Below are positions 1 through 8,066 of a stretch of 39,977 bases of DNA, piece after piece; position 1 is the stretch's first letter; each line of letters begins with the position of its first letter. The notes beneath the pieces were generated by a model. That model made no database searches. It was not told the origin of the DNA and worked only from the letters and a program-made list of their open reading frames with translations. Source of the stretch: Sinorhizobium psoraleae (GTDB taxonomy: Bacteria > Pseudomonadota > Alphaproteobacteria > Rhizobiales > Rhizobiaceae); NCBI RefSeq assembly GCF_013283645.1, contig NZ_JABEKV010000018.1:1-39977 (forward strand), written 5' to 3'. The position numbers and the translations under genes were made by a program.

Positions 1-324
1 GGAGATGGCAGCTTTTCTTTGGGCGATTGGACAGGAGGTCGCTCCCACAGCAAAAATCTAAAGCCTATCGTCAAAGCGCGACAAACAGTCGAGAAGCAAA
101 ACATCTGCTGTTGAACAAAGATGGAGGCAGGGTTCCGGTGGGGAACCCTCGTCATCTCTATGTGGCGGATAAAATCCATGCCCGACGTTAGATAGAGGCA
201 GCCCCAGACGAACATACGGAAATGCGGTACCAAGCCCGCGCATAAGAGTATGCCAGCCGTCGTCAAAATGCCCTGTCTCCTCCTTTATTCAACAGCTTCA
301 CGCATGTGCTTTCGTCGTCAAAGC
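1..324. other. No recognisable gene
   Basis: I see no gene here. A 61-codon open frame on the minus strand (58-243) has no family I recognise and no clear ribosome binding site. The stretch lies outside the 55-bp inverted repeat that begins at 325. Confidence 0.5.
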
Positions 325-379
325 CGGAAGGAAAAATCATGACCAAAGAGCTTGCATACGAACATAAGAGAGATGCGAC
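325..379 (+). repeat. Left half of 55-bp perfect inverted repeat
   Basis: These 55 bases are found again, base for base, on the opposite strand at the right edge of the window (39923-39977). Both arms contain an ATG opening a short frame starting MTKELAYEHKRDA. Past the shared block the arms differ, but both carry a 23-24 bp unit of the form ATGCGAC-N7-CCAGTTAGA (373-395 here). This looks like a transposase binding site at the end of an ISNCY-type element, whose transposase remnant starts at about 521. Assignment to that IS is inference from position; the repeat itself is directly visible. Confidence 0.85.
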
Positions 380-520
380 ATATGAACCAGTTAGACATGC
401 GACAGTCGTCGCCTCTCGGGATGCTGGTCAAACGTCAACGTTTGGAAGGAAGACTGGCGACGTGAAGCGTGGTTGAGACCATGAGCGTTCGGAGTCGTGA
501 TGTCCTGTTTGATTGTCATG

Positions 521-756
521 TCGCAGAAGGAATTGCATCGTCTTGAACTGATCCAGCAGATTCGCGGCCGCAGCCTGACTGTCGTTGAGGCGGCCGCGTT
601 GCTCGGTCTCAGCCGCAGTCAGGTCCACCGGCTGTTGCAGGCCTATAACCTGGCTGGACGTCACGCCGCGAACGCAAGAAGCGGGTTTTCCAGCCGCGCG
701 GCCGGCGCGATTGCTTCGGCGAACTCATTCAGATCGATGGGTCGCATCACTGGTGG
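521..756 (+). pseudogene. ISNCY-family transposase, N-terminal fragment
   Basis: The start MSQKELHRLELIQQ and the following helix-turn-helix (AAALLGLSRSQVHRLLQ) are typical of ISNCY (IS1202-like) transposases. After about 655 the match resumes in another frame (SRRERKKRVFQPRGRR, then GELIQIDGSHHWW), so roughly 60 residues and the reading frame are lost through an internal deletion. The gene is then cut at 757-758 by the IS110-family element and resumes at 2235 with FENRGPKCALLVYIDDATGK. The IDGSHHWWFENRGP junction falls into place once the insertion is removed. Not functional. Confidence 0.8.
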
Positions 757-758
757 TT

Positions 759-2234
759 GTAATCGCAGTCCATTCGTCAAGCTGGTTTGAGCATTCAGCG
801 ACCTTTCCGGCTTGGGGGTTTAGGCAACGCGGCTGAATTGATTGAGTGGATCCGCCCTCACCGGCCGTCCTTCGGAGCCATCCAGTGCTGGGAGCAGGGT
901 TGTCTCCGCGGTCGACAAATGTCGCCGCACAATGGTCTTCGCAGGTGGGATCTTCCTAATGTTCGAGGCGCAGTCTCAACGAGCTGCAGCCACCAGAAGC
1001 GGAATGATCCTGCCCACGTCCGCAGCAGGGACGCTCAGCACAAAGTTAGATGACGCGCTGAGGGATGAAGGCTGAGCGTCGCCTATACGGCGGCGCCAGC
1101 CGATGCGTTGAACACTTCTCCCGTCTTGAGCATGCTGTGCATGATGACCGCGAGTTTCCGGGCAACCGCCACCGCGGAGCGCTTGAAGCCAAGGCGCTCG
1201 CGCAGCTTAAGTCCCCAGCTCTTGAGACTGCTCTCGGTCCTGGCGCTGGTTCTCGTCAAAAGCACTGTCGCCGCTTCATAAAGCAGCCCACGTAAACGAT
1301 TGTCCCCCCTTCGCGAGATATGGCCGTCATAGTCGACCTCGCCTGACTGATATCGCCGCGTTGTCAGCCCAAGCCAGGCGCCAACCGAGCGCGACGTTCG
1401 AAAGTTTTCTGGATCTTCAATTGCCGTAACGTAGGATACCGCCGTGACGGCGCCGATGCCTGGGATTGTCATCAATAGCTTTGTGGCTTGGCTCTCACGG
1501 GCCACTATAAGCAGCTGGCGACCAAGATTGGCTGCGCGCTTGCGGATATCGTGCCACGCCTCCAAAAGAGGCAAGATAATCTTCGCAAGCTCGACGGTCC
1601 CATCCAAAAGCTTCCGCACATCCCCATCAAAGACCTGCCCCTTCCCTTTCGGGATGATCAGACCGAAGGTCTTCATCAGGCCGCGGATTTGATTGCCAAG
1701 TTGCGTTGACATATTCAGGAGCTGTTCGCGGGCAGCCACCAATGTGCGGGCCAACATAGCGTCAAAAGACTTGACGCGAACCGCTTTGTAAAAACCGGCT
1801 TCAGCGAGTTGCGCTAAACCATCGGCGTCATTGGCATCGGTTTTGTTGAGCGTCTCGTTCAATACCTTTTGCGCATGCCGCGCTTCAATGCAGATCGCCG
1901 GCACCCCCTCGCTCGTCAGCGCGTGATAGAACCACGTCGACAGCGGTCCCGTTTCGAATACGACCCGCCGCGCGCGCGGAGCTTTTTGCGGATCATCTGT
2001 GCAAGAAGATTGGGATCCGAAGGACATTTCCCCCGCCAGATCCGCTTCCCATCTTCCCGGATCGAAATTGCGGTATCTTTCAATGAAACATCAAGGCCAA
2101 TATATTGGTTCAAGGTTGCCTCCATCCGATGTTTGGGCCCGGTTCCAATCGAGAGCCCGTTTTACCATCCTATCGGGGGCAACCACCCTCACCAGCCCAA
2201 AAACCAGAGACGGTCGCGCCGCGATTACTCCATG
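759..2234 (-). mobile_element. IS110-family (IS1111-like) element inside the ISNCY gene
   Basis: Edges were placed by rejoining the interrupted ISNCY gene: host sequence stops at TT (757-758) and resumes at TT (2235-2236), consistent with a dinucleotide core shared by both ends. An 8-bp inverted repeat, GTAATCGC (759-766) and GCGATTAC (2221-2228), sits at or just inside the edges, as in the IS1111 branch. The transposase is on the minus strand, leaving about 109 bp non-coding upstream (2126-2234) and about 324 bp downstream (759-1082). IS110-family elements encode a guide (bridge) RNA in such end regions; the long downstream end is the better candidate here (inference). Confidence 0.75.
1083..2125 (-). 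pseudogene. IS110-family transposase (1-bp frameshift)
   Basis: This is a DEDD-type transposase/recombinase. The N-terminal part opens MEATLNQYIGLDVSLKDT, with the first acidic residue in GLDVS. The frame then breaks at an A5 run (T1983-T1987 on the plus strand). Adding one A restores IRKKAPRARRVVFETGPLS, which supplies the glutamate, followed by NKTDANDADGLA with the two aspartates. The C-terminal Transposase_20 part is complete: helix-hairpin-helix MTIPGIGAVTAVSYVTAI, then GAWLGLTTRRYQSGE. Restored length is about 345 residues, normal for the family. A ribosomal slip on the A run is possible, but the family is not known for it, so I call it broken. Confidence 0.85.
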
Positions 2235-3213
2235 TTCGAGAACCGCGGTCCCAAATGCGCCCTGCTCGTCTATATCGACGATGCCACCGGCAAGCTGTTG
2301 CATCTGCGCTTTGCAGCCTCGGAGAACACCTTCGACTATCTGCACGCGACGAAGGCCTACCTGCAGCAATGGGGCAAGCCGATTGCCTTCTACAGCGACA
2401 AGCATGGCATCTTCCGCACCACCCATGCTTCCAGGAAGGACAGAACCAGTGGCCTGACGCAGTTCGGGCGGGCTCTTTATGAGCTCAACATCGACATCAT
2501 CTGCGCCGACACCCCGCAGGCCAAGGGACGCATCCAGCGCGCCAACCAGACGCTGCAGGATCGTCTGGTCAAGGAACTACGGCTGCGCGGCATCGACACG
2601 ATCGCGGCGGCCAATGCCTATGCGCCGGAGTTCATGGCCGACTTCAATCGTCGGTTTGGCAAGGCGCCGCGCAATCCGAAGGACATGCACCGGCCGTTTG
2701 CCGCGCATGAGAACCTCGATGGCGCCTGCCGCAAGGAGATCCGCAAGCTGTCGCAGTCGCTGACGCTGCGCTATGACAAGGTGATGTTCATGACAAGGTG
2801 ATGTTCATCCTCGATCCGACCGACCTCGCCACGGCGCTCGCCGGCCAGAAGCTTATCGTCTGCGATTATCCCGATGGTCGCCTCGAGATCACCCACGAGG
2901 GGAGGTCCCTGCCCTACAGGACCTTCAACACGCTGCGCTCGGTGCACCGCTGCGAGGTGGTTGAGAACAAGCCTCTTGATGACATGCTGGCGCTGGTGGC
3001 CGTGATGCAGCTCGGACGAGAGCAACAGCGCAGCAAGGGCGGGCCGCGCCGCACCGGCCAGACGGACCATATGTTCGGCATTCGCGATGGCGGCCAGAGC
3101 AATGGCTACCAAAAACGCGGCACGAAGCCTGGCCGGAAGACGGATTTCTCCATGATCCCAAGGTCATAGCCCGGCGCCAGCAAGCCCTTGCGCAGCTGGT
3201 GATTGACATTGAT
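2235..3213 (+). pseudogene. ISNCY-family transposase, C-terminal fragment
   Basis: This continues the gene begun at 521. It carries the DDE core: YIDDATGKLLHLRF, then AFYSDKHGIFR, then AKGRIQRANQTLQDRLVKELRL, where QTLQDRLVKELRL is an ISNCY hallmark. The frame is broken twice. A 17-bp tandem duplication (2773-2806) splits YDKVMF from ILDPTDLATAL. Near 3151 a missing base splits GRKTDFS from NDPKVIARRQQALAQL, which ends at the TAG at 3211-3213. With the internal deletion in the first half and the IS110 insertion, the gene is certainly dead. Confidence 0.85.
2773..2806 (+). repeat. 17-bp tandem duplication
   Basis: ATGACAAGGTGATGTTC occurs twice in direct succession (2773-2789 and 2790-2806). 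Because 17 is not a multiple of three it shifts the frame of the ISNCY transposase; removing one copy restores YDKVMFILDPTD. Confidence 0.95.
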
Positions 3214-3394
3214 TAGAGACGACGGAGACAACAGGAGCTGACTTCGCCACGCCGACCAGCGTGTCGCCCATGATCTCGTTCGCGCGTCAAAAGACCGCCC
3301 GATGTGCGACCTCGCCTTCCTCCCCCTTCCTAGTTCCTCCTTTCGCCTGATACCGGCCTAATTAGTCGCCGCTTGTTTAAAGTTCAGGGGCACG
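3214..3394. other. ISNCY trailing sequence / gap before exporter gene
   Basis: Non-coding as far as I can tell. It contains scattered TGCGAC/GTCGCC motifs resembling those at the ISNCY left end, so the element's right end probably lies near 3300. The gap separates the transposase remnant from the convergent exporter gene. I see no convincing terminator hairpin. Confidence 0.4.
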
Positions 3395-5545
3395 TCAACC
3401 GGTTTGCGCCCGCCACAAGCGAGCGTAAGCGCCATCAGCTGTAATCAGATCAGCATGTCTTCCCTCCGCAACCACCCGCCCCTTGTCTAAGACCACGATC
3501 TTGTCGGCCAAGCGAATGGTGCTGAGTCGATGTGCGATGACAACGATGGTCTTACCGGCCCGACGCAAATCCTCAACCACCCGCAGGACAGACGCCTCGG
3601 CGATCGAGTCGAGAGAGGAGGTCGGCTCGTCAAGGATCAGGACCTCCGGGTCCCGGTACAGAGCCCGAGCCAACCCAAGGCGCTGCTTCTCGCCGCCGGA
3701 GAGGCGTACGCCGTTCTCGCCCAGATAGGCCTGGAAGCCACCGGGCCAGCGCTCGATCAACTCCCGTAGCCCTATTTGATCGCAGATTTGCAGGACCTTC
3801 TCGGTGTCCGGCTCGAACTCGCCAAGCGCAATGTTCTCGATCACCGAGCCCGAGAACACGTCGATCGATTGCGGTACCGCAGCAATAACCTTGCGCAGCG
3901 ATACGGCCGAGAGGTCCTGCAAGGAACGGGGACCGATCCGGATGCGTCCACCCTCTAGCGGATAGACATTCTGCAGCAGCGCCGCAAGAGTACTCTTGCC
4001 CGAGCCGCTTTCCCCCACGACGGCCGTGATCTCACCGCGGCGGAAGGTGACGCTGAGATCCTGGAACAGCGCCGGCTGCGCGCCATGGCGGAACGTGACG
4101 TTCTCCAGGCGGATATCGCCAGCGTCGCACTTGCTGCCATCGATGGCGCCGCTGCTTGCCGGCTCCAGGTCGAAAATCTCGAACAGGCGATCCGCCGAGA
4201 TAAAAGCATCCTGAACGATCCGGTTGCTTTGGATCAGACTGGCAACCGGCCGGGTGACATAGCCGAGCAACGTATAGCATGACAGTAATTCACCGGGCGT
4301 GACGGTCTGATCGAGGGCAAGCGTCGTTCCGAACCACATCAGCACGATGGTGAACAGGGTCGAGAGGAAAGTCGAGGCATTGTCTCCGAAGATCAAGATA
4401 AGGCCGGAGCCATAGACGGAATGCAGCATCTTTATGAAGCGGATCTCCATCCTGAAACTGGCGAAGTTCTCCATGCCGGAGGTCTTGATCGTGGAAACGG
4501 CTCCAAGTGATTCGACCAGTTGCGCCTCCAGATCGGCGGCATTCTCCATAATGGCGCGCTGACGTTTCCTGTTCAGCCGGTTGATGCTCCAGTAGACGAA
4601 GAGGTATAACGGGATACACAGCGCCACGACCGAGGCGATCTTCCACGAGTAGATGAACATCACCCCGAACGAGAACAGTATCGTTAGCACGTCGACGAAC
4701 ATGTTGATCGAGACGTCGTTCAGGAAGCTCCGGATTTTCACCGCGTCGTTCATGCGGGAGATGATTTCGCCCATTCGCATGCCGTCGAAGAACTGCTGAG
4801 GCAGGCTTAGGATGTGATTGTAGTAGCCGAGGATCAAATAAACATCGATCTTCTGCCCCGTTTGCAGGACGAGCCGGTTCCCGAGGAGATTGATCAGGAT
4901 CTGCGCCACCAGGATCAGCAGCATGGCAACGCTCATCAGGTTGAGCAGGTTGTGGTTGCCCGCTGTGATCACATGATCGACGATCTTCTGGACGTAAATG
5001 GCCGTTGAGAGGCCGAGGATCGTCGTCACCAGCGCCCCGACGAGAGCCTGCGCCATCACCGCCCGGTGTGGTGCAAGCAGACGGGCGAAGCGGGCGTGGG
5101 GTGAGGTGGTCTCGTCACTGCGCTTGAAGGTGTCTGCGGGAACCAGGAGCACCAGGACGCCAGTCCATTGCGTCTTAAATTCCTCATGCGACAGCTTGCG
5201 GATTTCGCCGTAGGCTGGATCCATGACAATGATCCACCTGGCGTCGATCGACTGGATTACGAGGAAGTGGTGCAGGAGTTCGTTGACGATTACGTGCGCG
5301 ATAGCGGGCTTGGGGATCTTGTAGAGGCTGTCGAACCCGCCCTTCACCCCCTTGGCGATGAAGCCCAGCTTCTGGGCCGCTTCCGTGAGGCCCATCACAG
5401 TGGTGCCGGAGCGGTCGGTCGAGGCACACTGGCGGATGCGCGATAGTGGCAGCTTGTAGCCATAGAAGGCTGCGACAGAAGCAAGGCTGGCGGCCCCGCA
5501 ATCGGTGACGTCCCGTTGTTTGAACTTGATGACCTTACTCGACAT
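3395..5545 (-). CDS. Peptidase-containing ABC exporter (C39 peptidase + TM + ATPase)
   Basis: 716 residues in the full PCAT architecture: it cleaves a double-glycine leader and exports the mature peptide across the inner membrane. Residues 1-130 form the C39 papain-like domain, with oxyanion Q10, catalytic C16 (QRDVTDCGAAS), H93 (HHFLVI) and D109 (MDPAYG). Membrane segments span about 160-435. The nucleotide-binding domain has Walker A GESGSGKST (511-519), signature LSGGEKQR (615-622), Walker B VLILDE (635-640) and switch IAHRLSTI. No catalytic residue is missing. It lies 33 bp downstream of the HlyD-type gene and is third in the operon after the GG-leader peptide at 6776-6952, its probable substrate. 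No immunity or TolC gene is adjacent. Confidence 0.95.
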   Translation of the reverse strand: MSSKVIKFKQRDVTDCGAASLASVAAFYGYKLPLSRIRQCASTDRSGTTVMGLTEAAQKLGFIAKGVKGGFDSLYKIPKPAIAHVIVNELLHHFLVIQSIDARWIIVMDPAYGEIRKLSHEEFKTQWTGVLVLLVPADTFKRSDETTSPHARFARLLAPHRAVMAQALVGALVTTILGLSTAIYVQKIVDHVITAGNHNLLNLMSVAMLLILVAQILINLLGNRLVLQTGQKIDVYLILGYYNHILSLPQQFFDGMRMGEIISRMNDAVKIRSFLNDVSINMFVDVLTILFSFGVMFIYSWKIASVVALCIPLYLFVYWSINRLNRKRQRAIMENAADLEAQLVESLGAVSTIKTSGMENFASFRMEIRFIKMLHSVYGSGLILIFGDNASTFLSTLFTIVLMWFGTTLALDQTVTPGELLSCYTLLGYVTRPVASLIQSNRIVQDAFISADRLFEIFDLEPASSGAIDGSKCDAGDIRLENVTFRHGAQPALFQDLSVTFRRGEITAVVGESGSGKSTLAALLQNVYPLEGGRIRIGPRSLQDLSAVSLRKVIAAVPQSIDVFSGSVIENIALGEFEPDTEKVLQICDQIGLRELIERWPGGFQAYLGENGVRLSGGEKQRLGLARALYRDPEVLILDEPTSSLDSIAEASVLRVVEDLRRAGKTIVVIAHRLSTIRLADKIVVLDKGRVVAEGRHADLITADGAYARLWRAQTG

Positions 5546-5578
5546 GGCGGCTCGTTGGCTGTTTTGAAAAATGGAGGA

Positions 5579-6775
5579 TTAGCGGCCCGCCAGGAGCGGA
5601 TTGAGCCAATCGTCGACGTCACCGTAGAGGAGTTGCAGGAGAGTGCGGTCGGCCACGAGGAAGCGAGCCCGCACGGTCATACCTTTCTTCAGCTGACCGA
5701 TGGCGCCGTTCTTGGCCGTGAGATGGCTGCGGGAGAGCCCGCAGCGGATCTTGAAGACCGGTTTCCCGTCGTCGAGGGTGAAGTCCTGCGCCACGTTGAG
5801 CACTGTCGCGTCAATGACACCCCATTGATTGTAATTGAAGGCAGCCACTTGGAGCCGCACCGACTGGCCCGGCCGCACGAAGCCGATGTCGTTCGGAGAG
5901 ACGTAGATTTCCGCCACCAATTCGCCGTCCGGCGAGATCGAAGCGACGGTCTGCCCGGCCTGAACGTAGCTGCCGGTGGTGAGGCCGGAGAATTGCTCAA
6001 CAGCGCCCGACACCGGGGCTCGAATGCGGGTCAGATCCCGTTCATTCTCAAGCTGATGCAAGGTGGCCGTGAGTTCCTTGAGGCGTAAGTTCGTGTCGAA
6101 CAGCTGCTGATTCCATTCGGCGGATTTGCGCCGCACAAGGATCTCCCCCTGAACCTCAATGCTCTGGAGGGCGAAAGCCTTTTCGTCAACGGTCTTTGTG
6201 GGCGCTGCAGCAACGGAGACCAGTCGCTTGGCGCGCTCAAGTTCCGCCGCGGCGTTACTGGCGGCGTATTGGTTTTCGCGCAACCGGTTGAGAAAATGCG
6301 CCCGCTCCGCGGCGGCGGACTCGGTCAGCAAGCGGATCGGGCTCATGGCCCGTGTGCCGGAGGAGATCAGGCTTTCGAGGTCACGGGCAAGATCGCTCTT
6401 TGCGCGAATGTCGGCTGTAAGCGCCTTGAGCTTTTCCTCAACCACCTGATCGTCAAGGGAGAGAATCTCCTGCCCCTGGGCAACCAGCTCGTTCTCACGG
6501 GCAACGATGCGGGAGATGCGACCGGAGACGGGCGCGATCAGGGGCGTTTTCTCGATGATGGGGCGAATGGTGCCGGCACTTTGGACAGAGACCGTTACGG
6601 TGATGAGTGGCAGCGACACCAATGTCGCTGCCACTGCAAGCACGACGATCTTATAGATGACCAAAGAGCGTCCTGATCGTCGGGAGAGGATGCTCTCTGC
6701 AGTGCAGCCGACAACTTCAGCAGGAAGGGGAACTGCTGATCTGTAGTCACTGTGACGCATAGCTAGCTTGCGCAC
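5579..6775 (-). CDS. HlyD-family periplasmic adaptor (membrane fusion protein)
   Basis: 398 residues from a GTG that directly follows the TAG of the peptide gene; the ATG five codons later (6760) is an equally good start. One N-terminal membrane segment (about 40-60, IYKIVVLAVAATLVSLPLI) is followed by a barrel-sandwich half (VAQGQEILSLDD), a coiled-coil hairpin (about 110-250, rich in E, K, A and L), then the second half (TRIRAPVSGAVEQF) and a beta-barrel end. It would bridge the C39 exporter to an outer-membrane channel of the TolC type, which is not encoded here. Zero spacing to the peptide gene suggests translational coupling. Confidence 0.93.
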   Translation of the reverse strand: MRKLAMRHSDYRSAVPLPAEVVGCTAESILSRRSGRSLVIYKIVVLAVAATLVSLPLITVTVSVQSAGTIRPIIEKTPLIAPVSGRISRIVARENELVAQGQEILSLDDQVVEEKLKALTADIRAKSDLARDLESLISSGTRAMSPIRLLTESAAAERAHFLNRLRENQYAASNAAAELERAKRLVSVAAAPTKTVDEKAFALQSIEVQGEILVRRKSAEWNQQLFDTNLRLKELTATLHQLENERDLTRIRAPVSGAVEQFSGLTTGSYVQAGQTVASISPDGELVAEIYVSPNDIGFVRPGQSVRLQVAAFNYNQWGVIDATVLNVAQDFTLDDGKPVFKIRCGLSRSHLTAKNGAIGQLKKGMTVRARFLVADRTLLQLLYGDVDDWLNPLLAGR

Positions 6776-6952
6776 CTAACCGTGGTGGATCTTATCGCGT
6801 ACGACCCCTTCCACTATAGTTGCAACTGCATAGGCTACCAGCGTAACAACTCCGAAAGTTATTGCCCCAAAAACGCCCCATCCACCCGCAATTGCGGCTG
6901 CTTCTTCAGGCGTTAAGTCGGTCACACCATAGGCTGACATGTCGGTCTTCAT
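6776..6952 (-). CDS. Double-glycine leader peptide, bacteriocin/microcin-like precursor (58 aa)
   Basis: A short gene with a clear ribosome binding site (AAAGGAG, 6 bases before ATG). The leader ends YGVTDLTPEEAAAIAGG: L at -12, E at -9 and -8, I at -4 and G-G at -2/-1 match the double-glycine consensus read by C39 peptidases. Cleavage would release a 34-residue peptide starting WGVFGAITFGVV. It is hydrophobic and glycine/alanine-rich for about 26 residues, then has a charged tail ending RDKIHHG. There is no cysteine, so it is not a lanthipeptide or a disulfide-bonded microcin. Its TAG touches the start of the HlyD gene and the C39 exporter follows, so it is very probably the cargo. Toxin, signal or symbiosis effector are all open; I recognise no named family member. 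Confidence 0.85.
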   Translation of the reverse strand: MKTDMSAYGVTDLTPEEAAAIAGGWGVFGAITFGVVTLVAYAVATIVEGVVRDKIHHG

Positions 6953-6966
6953 TGTTGTCTCCTTTT

Positions 6967-7107
6967 CTATCGCTCAAATGAGAAGATCAGTCGGTAGTGC
7001 TCGTCGGCAGCTCCTGCTGCCGCGCAATGAGAGAGACTCAAGAGTTGTGCCAACTGCGCACGAAGAGCCTCAGAAAACTGTTCTGCAATGTTATTCAGTG
7101 GCTTCAC
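6967..7107 (-). CDS. Hypothetical small protein just upstream of the peptide gene
   Basis: A 46-codon frame from GTG (7107) to TAG, ending 14 bases before the ATG of the GG-leader gene, so its tail abuts that gene's ribosome binding site. The product is amphipathic (NNIAEQFSEALRAQLAQLL) with one cysteine and a charged end, and looks protein-like. The open frame runs back only to a TGA 12 codons above the GTG. Interpretations are a leader cistron or the surviving 3' end of an older gene. No family recognised. Function as an immunity protein would be speculation. Confidence 0.3.
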   Translation of the reverse strand: MKPLNNIAEQFSEALRAQLAQLLSLSHCAAAGAADEHYRLIFSFER

Positions 7108-7273
7108 TGACAGGACAGCGGCACGCTGGGCCGAACATCACCGTGTCGCGGACTCGACAAACCCGACTGCGCATTTCGCAAAAGCCGGACAGGGATTCCG
7201 CTAAGTCGCGGACATTCGTTTCACTAAGTCCCGGACAGTTTTGCGGCGGTGGTCCTCGGGTGCCTGGTTGTCT

Positions 7274-8050
7274 TCATGGGTGATTGATTTCGCCGTTTTC
7301 GTCGCCGGTCAAGAGCGGCGGCGCCTTTTGCTTTCGTATGCTGTCGCCCTGGAGGGTGATGCGATGAGCGTTGTGAACGATCCTGTCGAGAATGGCGTCG
7401 GCGACGGTCGGGTCTGCGATCAGATCATGCCATCTGGCCACCGGGACCTGGGCGGTGATCAGGGTGGACTTGCGCCGATAGCGTTCCTCAACGATTTCGA
7501 ACAGATGGAAGCGCTGCTGGTCGGTGAGCGAGTGGGTTCCGAAGTCGTCGAGGATGAGGAGCTGCACGCGCGTGAGCTTGTCGATCAGCCGGGGATAGCG
7601 GCCATCAAGGCGGGCGAGCGCCAGGTCCTCGAAAAGCCGTGGAACGCGCACGTAGAGCACGGAATGATCGAGCCGTGCCGCCTGGCGGCCGAAGGCACAG
7701 GCCAGCCATGACTTTCCGGTGCCGGTCTGACCGGTAACGATCAAATTCTCATGCGTCTTCAGCCATTCGCCCTGCGCGAGCGCCATGGTGTTGCGGCGGT
7801 CCAGCCCGCGCGGCGCGGCAAAATCGATGTCTTCGATGGAGGCCTCGGGAAAGCGCAGCTTGGCTGAGGCGAGCCGGTTCCGGACGCGCTTGTCGGCGCG
7901 CATGGCGATCTCGCGGTCGAGCATCAGGCCGAGCCACTCGTCGCGGCTGAGCTCTTGGGCGTTGGTCTGCTCGGCCAGCTGCCGCCAGGCGGCGGCCATG
8001 CCAGCCAGGCCGAGCGCCTGCATCTGGTCGAGTGTCGGGTTGGTCAGCAT
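7274..8050 (-). CDS. istB: IS21-family helper ATPase IstB
   Basis: 258 residues from ATG at 8050 (MLTNPTLDQMQALGLAGMA, the typical IstB start). This AAA+ helper regulates target choice by the IstA transposase. Walker A is VTGQTGTGKSW and Walker B LLILDDFGTHSL; the end AHRITLQGDSIRKQ is standard. Because istA has lost a base near its 3' end, the open frame now runs from istA straight into istB with no stop between, so a fused product is formally possible. A start at 8050 preceded by a purine-rich GGAAAGGAAGAAAG stretch remains the natural reading. Confidence 0.9.
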   Translation of the reverse strand: MLTNPTLDQMQALGLAGMAAAWRQLAEQTNAQELSRDEWLGLMLDREIAMRADKRVRNRLASAKLRFPEASIEDIDFAAPRGLDRRNTMALAQGEWLKTHENLIVTGQTGTGKSWLACAFGRQAARLDHSVLYVRVPRLFEDLALARLDGRYPRLIDKLTRVQLLILDDFGTHSLTDQQRFHLFEIVEERYRRKSTLITAQVPVARWHDLIADPTVADAILDRIVHNAHRITLQGDSIRKQKAPPLLTGDENGEINHP

Positions 8051-8066
8051 TCTTTCTTCCTTTCCT

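Noticed and set aside
58..243. 61-codon minus-strand frame
   Set aside because: No ribosome binding site or recognisable family; not supported.
7185..7237. CRISPR-like repeats at the IS21 ends (23-bp period)
   Set aside because: Only three degenerate units at each end in inverted orientation; they are IS21 terminal repeats.
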